Positions 7,963-16,345 of a DNA stretch of 36,735 bases are shown here, piece after piece (position 1 is the first letter of the stretch; each line of letters starts with the position of its first letter). Both the position numbers and the translations under genes were made by a program. The stretch lies in NCBI GenBank assembly GCA_945787715.1, contig CALZJE010000032.1, positions 1-36,735 of the forward strand, given 5' to 3'. This stretch comes from an uncultured Ectothiorhodospiraceae bacterium (GTDB taxonomy: Bacteria > Pseudomonadota > Gammaproteobacteria > S012-40). Below the pieces are notes generated by a model. It saw only the letters and a program-made list of their open reading frames with translations. It was not told the origin of the DNA and did not search any database.

Positions 7963-9480
7963 TTATATTTCTTCATTGTTTGGTTTGTTGGACTGGTATG
8001 CTTCAGCTAAACTAATAGATTGTCCGTTTTTGATGACCAGCCGGGCATGTTTTCTGTTGAGTTCTCTTGGTTCTTGCACCCCACAAGCATGCGCAATCAC
8101 TGCCAGCTCTTTTTCCATATTTCTTGCATAATTAGCAACTCGTACAGACTTATGTCTTACGTGTAAGCCTTTTTGAAGATTTTTTTTGTGCGTTGCTATT
8201 CCTGTTGGGCAGGTGTTTTTGTTGCACTGCATAGCTTGTATACAGCCTAACGAGAACATAAATCCACGCGCGGAAACAACAAAATCTGCACCCACACAAA
8301 GTGCCCATGCGACTTCTGCAGGTGTGATTAATTTTCCGGAAGCAATGAGTTTTATACGATCTTTTAGCTTATGTTTGCAGATCAAATCATTGACTCGAGG
8401 AAGACTTTCACTAATCGGCAAGCCCATATAATCCATTAAGCTTAAAGGCGCTGCACCCGTGCCACCGTCAGCGCTATCGATGGTAATAAAATCGGGTGCT
8501 GAATCAGCACCTCTTAGATGTATTTCTTCAAACAGTTCATTAAACCAGTTGTAGTCTCCGACAACAGCTTTAAAACCGACAGGTTTTCCAGTGGTACTAC
8601 GAACTAATTCAATAAAATCCAGTAGATCTTTCGTGCTTTTTATATCTGGATGACGGTTTGGGCTGATGGAATCAGAATCCATCGCGATACCTCGGATTTC
8701 AGCAATTTCTTTGGTGACTTTGTTGCCGGGCAATATACCGCCTTTACCCGGTTTGGCCCCTTGGCTTAATTTAATCTCAAACATTTTAACTTGCTCTTGC
8801 TCACCAAGCTCTTCGAGTTTTTCTTTGCAAATTTCACCGTTTTCATTACGTATGCCGTATTTGGCGGTACCTATTTGAAACACCAAATCGGCGCCACCTT
8901 CTAGGTGATATGCCGATAATCCACCTTCTCCAGTATTCATCCAGCAACCTGCCATCTTTGCGCCAAGTGATAAAGAGCGGACAGCAGGTTTGGAGATTGC
9001 ACCATAACTCATTCCAGAAATATGAAAGATATTTTGTGTGTGGTAAGGTTTTTTGCAATTCTCACCAATCACAATATCTCTCGAAGTTTTTGCATCTTGA
9101 CTTAATGTTGGAAACGGCGTGTTTACAAAAAGAATTGTATTTTCTGGCTTTAAATCGCGTGTCGAGCCAAATGCGGTTGTATTCTCCAAGTCTTTCGCTG
9201 CTCGATAAACCCAGGATCTAATCGCGCGGTTAAATGGCATTTCCTCTCTATCCATAGCAAAGAAATACTGCCGAAAAAATTCCCCCATTTGCTCAAAAAA
9301 ATAACGAAATCGACCTACAACAGGATAATTTCTACGAATTGCTTGAGAAGTTTGAGTGACATCGCTAATGTACATTACAATAATAGAAAGGAATAAAAAA
9401 CCAACCACCATAATAAAGGTGTAAGACATAAACTCAAAAATTCGTATCATCGATGTTAATTCTGAAATTTGTGATTGCAT
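7963..9480 (-). CDS. FMN-binding glutamate synthase family protein, N-terminally membrane-anchored
   Basis: The 505 residues correspond to the FMN/Fe-S (GltB central) domain of glutamate synthase without an amidotransferase domain. One membrane helix lies near residues 14-36, so the enzyme is probably tethered to the inner membrane facing the cytosol. Signature segments are GEGGLSAYHLEGGADLVFQIG, SQGAKPGKGGILPG, the FMN-barrel IDSADGGTGAAPLSLMDYMG and SARGFMFSLGC. Three cysteines in CIQAMQCNKNTC (C-x5-C-x4-C) match the 3Fe-4S ligands of GltS. The true substrate of this stand-alone family is not established. Its start is only two bases after the stop of the ALDH gene, so the two are co-transcribed and probably coupled. 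Confidence 0.9.
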   Translation of the reverse strand: MQSQISELTSMIRIFEFMSYTFIMVVGFLFLSIIVMYISDVTQTSQAIRRNYPVVGRFRYFFEQMGEFFRQYFFAMDREEMPFNRAIRSWVYRAAKDLENTTAFGSTRDLKPENTILFVNTPFPTLSQDAKTSRDIVIGENCKKPYHTQNIFHISGMSYGAISKPAVRSLSLGAKMAGCWMNTGEGGLSAYHLEGGADLVFQIGTAKYGIRNENGEICKEKLEELGEQEQVKMFEIKLSQGAKPGKGGILPGNKVTKEIAEIRGIAMDSDSISPNRHPDIKSTKDLLDFIELVRSTTGKPVGFKAVVGDYNWFNELFEEIHLRGADSAPDFITIDSADGGTGAAPLSLMDYMGLPISESLPRVNDLICKHKLKDRIKLIASGKLITPAEVAWALCVGADFVVSARGFMFSLGCIQAMQCNKNTCPTGIATHKKNLQKGLHVRHKSVRVANYARNMEKELAVIAHACGVQEPRELNRKHARLVIKNGQSISLAEAYQSNKPNNEEI

Positions 9481-9482
9481 AT

Positions 9483-10922
9483 TTATAACTCTGTTGATTT
9501 AATAACTAACATTTTTTCAATTTGCATATCATGAAAGGTATATGGAATACCCCCAACCCCTAGGCCTGATTGTTTTAATCCAGCAAATGGCATCCAATCA
9601 ACACGAAATGCGGTATGGTCATTTACCATGACAGCAGAAGCGTCTAGTTGTTTGTAAGCTTTAAGGGAAAGATCTAGGCTATTGGTGAAAATGGCAGCTT
9701 GGAATGCAAAGGGTAAAGCGTTTGCAGTATGTATTGCCTCATCAATATCATCATAAAAATAAACAACGACAACAGGGCCGAAAACCTCCTGTCGTGATAT
9801 TTTTGAAGATCTTGCAGGGTTAAGCAAAATTGTTGGTGCGTAACAAGATTCTGATATTTTTTTTCCACCCGTGATTAAAGTTGCACCTTCGTTTATGGCT
9901 TCTTTCACCCATTGATCAATGCGATCAATTTCTTTTGGACGTATCAGAGGGCCGACATCTGTATCTTCAAGCGTTGGATCACCAACAATTAATCTGTCAG
10001 CTATTTGAGCTAACTTAGATGTGACTTCCTCAACAATCTGGCGCTGGCAAAAAATGCGCTGTACAGAAACACAAACTTGCCCTGCGTGGTAAAAGCCACC
10101 TTTTGCAATAGCTGCAATGGCTTTATCTAAATCTGCGTCAGCCGCGATTATTACTGGCGCAACACCTCCATGCTCAAGGGCGCATCGGGTACCTGGTGCG
10201 AGTTTTGAGCGTAACATCCATCCAACTTGCGCACTGCCGATAAAACTGAAAAAAGCAACACGTTCATCAGTCACCAATCTTGTTGCCAATTCACGATCCG
10301 TAATCAATAAAGCTTGGCACCATTCCTGGGGAAGACCAGCTTCATAAAAAATCTTAACCAGGCGCAAGCAAGAGAGCGGGGTATCTTGTGTGGGTTTGAC
10401 GATAACAGGGCAGCCTGCAGCGATGGCAGGACCTACTTGATGGGCAATTAAGTTCAATGGATGATTGAATGCACTAACAGCAACGACAACACCTATGGGC
10501 TCGTTTGTAGTAAAAGCCAGATGTTCTTCTGACGCTGGATTGATACCCATAGGAATTTCCTGCCCAGCGCTGTGTCGAAGTGTATCCGCACATAGTTTAA
10601 TACTTTCTATGGCTCTGATGACTTCAACACGTGAATCGATTAACGGCTTCCCACCTTCTCTTGCGGCTTCGATGGCAAGGGTGTCAATCTGTGTTTCCAT
10701 CAGCTGTGCTGCTTTATTGAGAATTGTTATGCGTTCTGTTTTTGAAAGCCAATGTGATCGATCAATAAATTGTTGGTAAGCGATTTGTAATGCTGAATCG
10801 ACTGACTTTTCATCGGCTACATCGACAGTCGCAATAACCGATTGATCGAACGGTGCAGTAACTTCGATTTTTTTTAAATCAGAAAATTGCTTAACGCTGA
10901 GTTGAGCGTAATGTTGCGCCAT
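9483..10922 (-). CDS. NAD(P)-dependent aldehyde dehydrogenase family protein
   Basis: A 479-residue ALDH, which oxidises an aldehyde to the acid with NAD(P). The catalytic cysteine is Cys284 in GQVCVSVQ and the general base is Glu250 in LEHGG. The cofactor segment VVAVSAFNHPLNLIAHQVGP and the late motif EVFGPVVVVYFYDD are present. The subgroup resembles phosphonoformaldehyde- or lactaldehyde-type ALDHs, but the substrate cannot be assigned. The ATG at 10922 has a good ribosome site (AAGGAATTTGA on the minus strand). It is the first gene of a two-gene unit with the FMN glutamate-synthase-like protein. No gene for a pathway partner is visible nearby. Confidence 0.93.
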   Translation of the reverse strand: MAQHYAQLSVKQFSDLKKIEVTAPFDQSVIATVDVADEKSVDSALQIAYQQFIDRSHWLSKTERITILNKAAQLMETQIDTLAIEAAREGGKPLIDSRVEVIRAIESIKLCADTLRHSAGQEIPMGINPASEEHLAFTTNEPIGVVVAVSAFNHPLNLIAHQVGPAIAAGCPVIVKPTQDTPLSCLRLVKIFYEAGLPQEWCQALLITDRELATRLVTDERVAFFSFIGSAQVGWMLRSKLAPGTRCALEHGGVAPVIIAADADLDKAIAAIAKGGFYHAGQVCVSVQRIFCQRQIVEEVTSKLAQIADRLIVGDPTLEDTDVGPLIRPKEIDRIDQWVKEAINEGATLITGGKKISESCYAPTILLNPARSSKISRQEVFGPVVVVYFYDDIDEAIHTANALPFAFQAAIFTNSLDLSLKAYKQLDASAVMVNDHTAFRVDWMPFAGLKQSGLGVGGIPYTFHDMQIEKMLVIKSTEL

Positions 10923-10962
10923 TCAAATTCCTTTTTATTTTTTGTTTGGCATAATAAATCTT

Positions 10963-11145
10963 CTATATCTGACAGACTAATTCACCAAACTTTCCTGTTA
11001 GCTTCATGTTCTCACCATAATCTACTGCATGGTCGATATCAATAACAGCTGTGCGGGTCATATTTATATCAGTGCCCCCTGTAATCAGGTGAGTGGCTCT
11101 TAGTGTAATGTGGTTAAATATACACCGAACTCCTCGCTGGATCGC
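10963..11145 (-). pseudogene. Unrecognised 60-codon open fragment ending just before the ALDH gene
   Basis: On the minus strand an open frame runs from just after a TGA (11146-11148) to a TAG at 10963-10965. It contains HLITGGTDINMTRTAVIDID and HAVDYGENMKLTGKFGELV, which read like the end of a real protein rather than random sequence. There is no convincing start or ribosome site for it. It may be the C-terminal remnant of a gene that once preceded ALDH. I cannot name the family. Its composition, with balanced charged and hydrophobic residues, is the only support. Confidence 0.3.
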
Positions 11146-11370
11146 TCATAAATTCACCACCTCATTCATGCCTCGTCGCATTAATTCAGCCATTACACAT
11201 AAAAGTCTTTTACAACAGGAACGTCGATTATCTACGTGCCCCGCTTATAAACGAACTGATCGGCAAATTGTTACAACTTCTAAAGTAACTCAAGGATATA
11301 CGATATAATATTTAACATCTGGCGCTGAATAAGTGCTGATTATAGTTTTAACGAGATTGAGGTTTAATGA
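11146..11370. other. Intergenic region upstream of cysG
   Basis: No convincing gene, RNA or repeat is visible. A plus-strand open frame at 11093-11308 has no ribosome site and a composition unlike a protein. The region probably contains the cysG promoter, which I could not place with confidence. Confidence 0.4.
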
Positions 11371-12771
11371 ATGGATTTTTTTCCGGTATTTATGGCACTG
11401 AAAGATCAACCCTGTTTAGTCGTGGGTGGGGGAGACGTTGCTTTTCGAAAAATTGAACTGCTACGAAAAGTGAAGGCCAAAATAACAGTGGTTTCGCCTC
11501 ATAATTGTGAAGATGTGCATAGATTGATAACTGAACAAAAAATAGCGCATGTTCATAGAGCGTTTGAAGATCAAGATATCTGTGGTTATCGACTAATTAT
11601 TTCTGCAACAAATAATTCAGAAGTCAACAAGCAAGTCTCTATGCTTGCGAGTGAAAAGAATATTCCAGTTAATGTTGTCGATGCACCAGAGCTTTGTAGT
11701 TTTATAGTCCCATCCATTATCGATCGATCTCCAATTGTTGTTGCTGTCTCTTCCGGCGGATCTTCTCCTGTATTGGCAAGACTACTAAGAGCTCGATTGG
11801 AAAGTATTATTCCAGCGTCTTATGGCAGGCTTGCGAGTTTACTCAGTGATTTTCGAGAGCAGGTGAAAAAACAATTTTCGACCACAAATGAGCGCCGACG
11901 TTTCTGGGAGAAAATACTACATGGTCCAGTTACCGAGTATGTGTTTGCCGGACAAGAAAAACAGGCAAAAAAATATTTAGAAAATGCAATAAGCAAAGCT
12001 AATGCAAGCCTTGGCAGCAATGGCGAAGTCTATCTGGTTGGTGCTGGCCCAGGCGATCCTGATTTATTAACATTCCGTGCGCTGCGCTTGTTACAACAAG
12101 CAGATGTCGTGGTTTATGATCGTTTGGTTTCTAAACCTATTTTGGATATGGCGCGAAGAGATGCCGATAAGATTTATGTTGGTAAACGTAAGGCCAACCA
12201 TGCACTTCCCCAAGAAGATATTAATGAACTATTAGTTAAATTAGCTAAAGAAGGTAAACGTGTTTTACGATTGAAGGGTGGAGATCCTTTTATTTTTGGT
12301 CGTGGTGGTGAAGAGATAGAAAGACTGATGGAAGCCGGAATCTCTTTTCAAGTCGTTCCCGGCATCACAGCGGCATCAGGATGTGCATCTTATTCGGGAA
12401 TTCCATTGACACATCGTGACTATGCTCAATCTGTTGTATTTGCCACAGGTCATTTAAAAAATAACACCATTGATTTGAACTGGAGTGCATTAGCACAACA
12501 AAATCAAACGATTGTGTTCTATATGGGATTAACAGGCTTAAAGATTATTTGCAAAGAATTGATTGATCACGGTTTGCCTAAAGAGACGGCAGTGGCGATG
12601 ATCGAACGGGGAACGACGGTCCACCAACAAGTTCATATTGGTGACTTGGAAACATTGCCGGCTCTGGTGGAACAAATCGATATTAAACCACCGACTTTAA
12701 TCATAGTTGGTAATGTTGTTAAGTTACATGAAAAACTTTCTTGGTTTGATCCAGAAAATATTCAAGAATAA
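11371..12771 (+). CDS. cysG: Siroheme synthase CysG (trifunctional)
   Basis: CysG turns uroporphyrinogen III into siroheme, the cofactor of sulfite and nitrite reductases. The N-terminal precorrin-2 dehydrogenase/ferrochelatase module (about 1-205) starts MDFFPVFMAL with the NAD loop VVGGGDVAFRK and contains SSGGSSPVLARLLRAR, which includes the regulatory serine known from Salmonella. The C-terminal uroporphyrinogen-III methyltransferase module (about 216-466) shows VYLVGAGPGDPDLLTFRALR, RLKGGDPFIFGRGGEE and VPGITAASGCASYSGIPLTH. The 466 residues fit the usual length. The start follows AGATTGAGG about ten bases upstream. The PPIase lipoprotein gene follows after about 30 bases, perhaps in one transcript. 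Confidence 0.97.
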   Translation: MDFFPVFMALKDQPCLVVGGGDVAFRKIELLRKVKAKITVVSPHNCEDVHRLITEQKIAHVHRAFEDQDICGYRLIISATNNSEVNKQVSMLASEKNIPVNVVDAPELCSFIVPSIIDRSPIVVAVSSGGSSPVLARLLRARLESIIPASYGRLASLLSDFREQVKKQFSTTNERRRFWEKILHGPVTEYVFAGQEKQAKKYLENAISKANASLGSNGEVYLVGAGPGDPDLLTFRALRLLQQADVVVYDRLVSKPILDMARRDADKIYVGKRKANHALPQEDINELLVKLAKEGKRVLRLKGGDPFIFGRGGEEIERLMEAGISFQVVPGITAASGCASYSGIPLTHRDYAQSVVFATGHLKNNTIDLNWSALAQQNQTIVFYMGLTGLKIICKELIDHGLPKETAVAMIERGTTVHQQVHIGDLETLPALVEQIDIKPPTLIIVGNVVKLHEKLSWFDPENIQE

Positions 12772-12803
12772 TAAATATTGTGGAAATTCTACAGAGATCC
12801 CCT

Positions 12804-13454
12804 ATGAAATATATTAAATTAGTATCCCTAATGGTAGCAGTAATTATTCTCAGCGCGTGTGCCGGAGAAGAGGTTACCTGTGCCCAAAATACTAGCTTTA
12901 AACAGACAACAACAGAAAACAGAGACCGTGTTTACAGTTGTTATCGAATGGAAACTAGCTATGGAGATATTGATTTAGCAGTAAATAAAGAGAAAGCTCC
13001 TCGCCATGCTGAAAATTTTTCTTTCTATGTAAACAGGGGACACTATGACGGCACAATATTTCATCGAGTGATTGGTAATTTTATGATACAGGGTGGGGGT
13101 TTCACCGTTGATCTTGAAGAAAAACAGACCTTTGATCAAATCGAGATAGAATCTGATAATGGACTCAGTAATAAACGTTGCACTCTTTCAGCTGCCCGAC
13201 AGACAGAACCAGATTCAGCTCAAGCACAATTTTTTATTAATTTGGTAGATAACAGCCGTGCACTGGATTATAGGAGCAGTGAGGGAGGTCAATGGGGCTA
13301 CACAGTTTTTGGTCATGTTATAAACGGAATGAGTGTTGTTGATTATATCGGTGACGTATTAACGGGTGGCAAAGGCCTCTTCGCAAGTGATGTGCCTTTA
13401 AATGATATAATCATTAACTCAGTGAAGCCGCTTGCATGTGGCGATACGTTTTAA
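12804..13454 (+). CDS. Cyclophilin-type peptidyl-prolyl isomerase lipoprotein
   Basis: A 216-residue cyclophilin that should catalyse proline cis/trans isomerisation in the periplasm. The ATG at 12804 is chosen because it begins a lipoprotein signal (MKYIKLVSLMVAVIILSAC, lipobox LSAC, Cys19); a GTG at 12780 would bury that signal behind eight residues. The core motifs are GTIFHRVIGNFMIQGGGF with the catalytic arginine, SAARQTEPDSAQAQFFINL and YTVFGHVINGMSVVD. It is PpiA/PpiB-like; the lipid anchor suggests attachment to a membrane. It lies downstream of cysG. Three 14-bp direct repeats start at its stop codon. Confidence 0.92.
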   Translation: MKYIKLVSLMVAVIILSACAGEEVTCAQNTSFKQTTTENRDRVYSCYRMETSYGDIDLAVNKEKAPRHAENFSFYVNRGHYDGTIFHRVIGNFMIQGGGFTVDLEEKQTFDQIEIESDNGLSNKRCTLSAARQTEPDSAQAQFFINLVDNSRALDYRSSEGGQWGYTVFGHVINGMSVVDYIGDVLTGGKGLFASDVPLNDIIINSVKPLACGDTF

Positions 13455-13494
13455 TAGAAAAGAACGAATAGAAAAGAAGGAATAGAAAACAAAT
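13453..13494. repeat. 14-bp tandem repeat, three copies
   Basis: AATAGAAAAGAACG (13453-13466), AATAGAAAAGAAGG (13467-13480) and AATAGAAAACAAAT (13481-13494) lie head to tail. The first copy overlaps the stop codon of the PPIase gene. It looks like a simple slippage repeat; no function is evident. Confidence 0.8.
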
Positions 13495-13603
13495 AGTTTA
13501 AAAATTAATAAATGTGAGCATTTCTCACTTTGTTACTGATTTTTCCGTTCTTTCAATCAGTAAAGTAATTACTCTAATCAATCTAATGTATTAAGGATAA
13601 ACG

Positions 13604-14044
13604 ATGGGTAGACCCAAAACACCCGAATTGACTGTTGATATAATTATTCAATTAATCGATAGAGAGTCGCAACCCATTGTGTTAATTGAAAGAAAGTATC
13701 CACCATTTGGATGGGCTTTACCCGGTGGATTTGTTGATATTGGTGAAACAGTGGAATCAGCTGCTATTCGAGAGGCCAAGGAAGAAACGTCACTTGATGT
13801 ATCACTTTCTGTATTGCTGGGTTGTTATTCAGACCCTACACGCGATCCACGGGGGCATACCATCAGTCTTGTCTATGTCGCTGATTCTGTAGGAATACCC
13901 ATGGCCGCGGATGATGCTAAAAATGTTCAACTCTGGGAAATGAAGGCATTGCCTGAGGCATTGGCTTTCGATCATGACAGGATTTTAAGGGATTACCTCT
14001 ATTATCGGCAAACTGGAAAGTTACCCTCTTTAAATATTACTTAA
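13604..14044 (+). CDS. NUDIX hydrolase
   Basis: A 146-residue single-domain NUDIX protein that should hydrolyse a nucleoside diphosphate linked to another moiety. The NUDIX box spans about residues 42-64: [20 protein letters not shown] gives G-x5-E-x7-RE-x2-EE, with the metal-binding glutamates present; the final glycine of the consensus is serine here (TSL). [14 protein letters not shown] precedes it. The overall pattern resembles ADP-ribose pyrophosphatase-like members, but the substrate is not assigned. The ATG at 13604 has AAGGAT five bases upstream. It stands alone between the PPIase and the DUF5658-like gene. Confidence 0.93.
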   Translation: MGRPKTPELTVDIIIQLIDRESQPIVLIERKYPPFGWALPGGFVDIGETVESAAIREAKEETSLDVSLSVLLGCYSDPTRDPRGHTISLVYVADSVGIPMAADDAKNVQLWEMKALPEALAFDHDRILRDYLYYRQTGKLPSLNIT

Positions 14045-14257
14045 AGTTAACGAAGTATTAACGAAATATAATATCTTATTTGCCAAATTATTTTGTTTTA
14101 AACAAGTAAGATTACATTAGCTAAACTTTATTGTTAACGTTCAAATAATGCTTATCCTCTAAAATTTTGCTCCTTAGTACCTTTAAAACGTCTAAATAGT
14201 CCTTCTGAATCGATTTCTCGCCGATGTCGACATAAAACTTGAGTAAAAGAAAAGCCT

Positions 14258-14776
14258 ATGAATAATATCAATAACATTTCAATAGAGCATGACGGTAATC
14301 ATTATTTTCCACAAAAGGTAAAAGATCAAAAAATACGAAATGGTGTAGACCGGAGAAAAAACACTTCACGCTCCCTACTTGTTTCACCATTTATGAGGCG
14401 AAGAAAAACAATAAGACGTGAAGGTGGTGGTAGAAATTCATATGTCGATATTCATGAAAAAAGTCTATTTATTATTTTTACTTTAACAATCACCTTTTGT
14501 ATTATCGATGCGATATTTACATTAATAATTATTAAAAATGGCGGGGAAGAGTTGAATCCATTTATGAAATATATAATGGATCGTGACGTTCTTACTTTTT
14601 TTTGGGTTAAATTTTCTGTCACCTCGTTTGGTATGTTGTTTCTGGTTGTTCATAAATTCTTTGTGGTTTTTCGTTTTATCACCGGTTACCATTTTCTCTA
14701 CAGTATATTTTCCATGTATCTCATATTGATTCTTTATGAAATTTATTTGTTAGAGTTAATTTTTAACGTCATATAG
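14258..14776 (+). CDS. DUF5658-like small membrane protein
   Basis: A 172-residue protein with a basic, hydrophilic N-terminal part (1-66; contains GVDRRKN and MRRRKTIRR) followed by about three or four membrane helices (from about 68). The pattern DAIFTLIIIKNGGEELNPFM followed by FFWVKFSVTSFGMLFLVVHK has the Asp, Glu-x-x-Asn-Pro and Lys spacing I associate with DUF5658 proteins. Function is unknown. It is transcribed toward the convergent peroxidase gene. No strong ribosome site is seen at 14258, but it is the first ATG of the long frame. Confidence 0.75.
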   Translation: MNNINNISIEHDGNHYFPQKVKDQKIRNGVDRRKNTSRSLLVSPFMRRRKTIRREGGGRNSYVDIHEKSLFIIFTLTITFCIIDAIFTLIIIKNGGEELNPFMKYIMDRDVLTFFWVKFSVTSFGMLFLVVHKFFVVFRFITGYHFLYSIFSMYLILILYEIYLLELIFNVI

Positions 14777-14905
14777 TAAAGTTAAAAAGCTCTTCAATGG
14801 GGATTTTTAATCACAGTTATTACATGGATGTATGGATTTATCGCTTTGAATCAATTCACAAGGGAGAAAACGTAATATTTATGCCTCTTCAGAAAAAACT
14901 GTGGG

Positions 14906-15946
14906 TTAATTGATTAAAGTGGCGCCTTCTGTTTCTGGTAGCCGAGGAAGTGTCATCGGTGGGTAAATCCCTGTGAGTGTTTTTAGAAACGAAACAATAT
15001 CATCGACTTCTTGTTCATTTACGCCATAATTAAATTGCACTCTATCCATCACTCTGACTGCTTCATGTAAATTTTTTACCGCACCATTATGAAAATAAGG
15101 TGCCGTGTCTGCGATATTTCTTAAAGGCGGTACTCTCCAAAATAGTCGGTGTTCTTCATCTAATGTATGATGATATACACCTTGATCATCAAGGAAGTTA
15201 TATTTGCTTTCGTAATTACTACCTCGAATAGTGGGCATGAGTTCATAAAATGCATCTCCCATTTTAAGAGCAGGCCCCGGTGCAGGACCGGCAAAGTTGA
15301 CACCAAAATGACAACCTAGGCATCCCTTATTTTTAAATAGATTCAAACCACGTTTTTCTTTTTCGTTTAATGCAGATTTATTGCCTTTAATATATTGGTC
15401 GTAACGACTGTCATGCGCAATCAAGGTTCTTTCAAAAGCAGAGAGAGCCATTGCAATATTTTCGGTTGTTATTTTTTCATTAGGAAATGCTTTGCTGAAA
15501 GCAATGACATAACCTGGAATTGACTTTAAACGACTCTCCAAAAATGCTGAACTTCCCATATCCATAATCTTCGGATCAAACAAGTGTTCTAAAGCCTGGA
15601 CTTCAAGGCTCTCTGCTCGGGCATCCCAGAAATATGTGGAGAGATAAGCCACATTCCAAAGGCTAGGGGCTGATCGTTTTATTTTACGATCGGCCATGTT
15701 GAAAACAGCACCATCATCATCACCTCCTGCGGCGAGGTTGTGGCAAGTGTTACAGCTAACATCGCCTTTTAATGAGAGCCTTGGATCGAAATAGAGTTGC
15801 TTACCAAGTGTTATTTTTTCTTCTGTCTGTAGATTGTTGTCAGGAAATATTGGTTTATCGGGTAACGGTTGTAGATATTCAAACGCGTATACTGATTGCG
15901 AAATAATAATAAGTATAGACACTAACGTAATGAAGAAACTTCTCAT
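14906..15946 (-). CDS. Diheme cytochrome c peroxidase (CcpA/MauG family) with altered acid residue
   Basis: A periplasmic diheme peroxidase-family protein of 346 residues. A signal peptide (MRSFFITLVSILIIISQSVYA) is followed by two heme sites, CNTCH (65-69) and CLGCH (209-213). WDARAESLEVQA and APYFHNGAVKNLHEAVRVM carry the electron-transfer Trp and the likely distal Met. At the place where relatives have Glu-Met-Gly, this protein has Asp129-Met-Gly, so the catalytic acid is conservatively changed. It could be a peroxidase with altered activity or a MauG-like oxidase. A paralogue with the normal Glu lies at 25219. It converges with the DUF5658-like gene. Confidence 0.93.
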   Translation of the reverse strand: MRSFFITLVSILIIISQSVYAFEYLQPLPDKPIFPDNNLQTEEKITLGKQLYFDPRLSLKGDVSCNTCHNLAAGGDDDGAVFNMADRKIKRSAPSLWNVAYLSTYFWDARAESLEVQALEHLFDPKIMDMGSSAFLESRLKSIPGYVIAFSKAFPNEKITTENIAMALSAFERTLIAHDSRYDQYIKGNKSALNEKEKRGLNLFKNKGCLGCHFGVNFAGPAPGPALKMGDAFYELMPTIRGSNYESKYNFLDDQGVYHHTLDEEHRLFWRVPPLRNIADTAPYFHNGAVKNLHEAVRVMDRVQFNYGVNEQEVDDIVSFLKTLTGIYPPMTLPRLPETEGATLIN

Positions 15947-16345
15947 ATCCCCCTAAACCCCCAATTAAAAAGTTGTGATAACTGATAATTATACATGAAG
16001 CGAATTCATTACATGATCTTGGTGTGAGAAATTATTGTCTCAGGCTGCTTGATTTTTGTCCTGATACCCTGTCAGCGTTGAATTGACGTGTTAAAAGTTT
16101 CCCATATGTATCAATGTTAAATGTGTCGTAAAACGAATGGTTGCTCCCTTCGTAAAAAGTAAAACCCGGTAGTAACGAAACTCAAACGTTAATAGATCCT
16201 AATTTAAGTCTCTGAGTATTCCTGTCGATACATCAGTGCACAATATTGTATTCAGGGAGATAAAAGGCGTACTGGCTTTTATAGAGTGATGTTTATTCAC
16301 TAATCAGCGCAGATAGAGTTAGAAACAGTCGCCTGTTAAAGAAAT
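15947..16345. other. Divergent intergenic region between peroxidase and motA
   Basis: About 400 bases without a convincing gene. It must hold the promoters of both divergent genes. One candidate flagellar-type promoter is listed separately at 16205-16231. I see no repeat, RNA gene or broken frame. Confidence 0.5.
16205..16231 (+). promoter_or_regulatory. Possible sigma-28 (FliA) promoter for motAB
   Basis: TAAGTCTC (16205-16212), an 11-base spacer and GTCGATAC (16224-16231) resemble TAAAGTTT-N11-GCCGATAA, with six of eight matches in the -10 and four of eight in the -35. It lies about 115 bases upstream of motA. The match is partial. Confidence 0.3.

Noticed and set aside
11093-11308. 71-residue plus-strand frame before cysG
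   Set aside because: No ribosome site, unlikely composition, and it overlaps the better-looking minus-strand fragment.
13514-13528. GTGAG/CTCAC mini-hairpin after the PPIase
   Set aside because: Five pairs only and no T tract.
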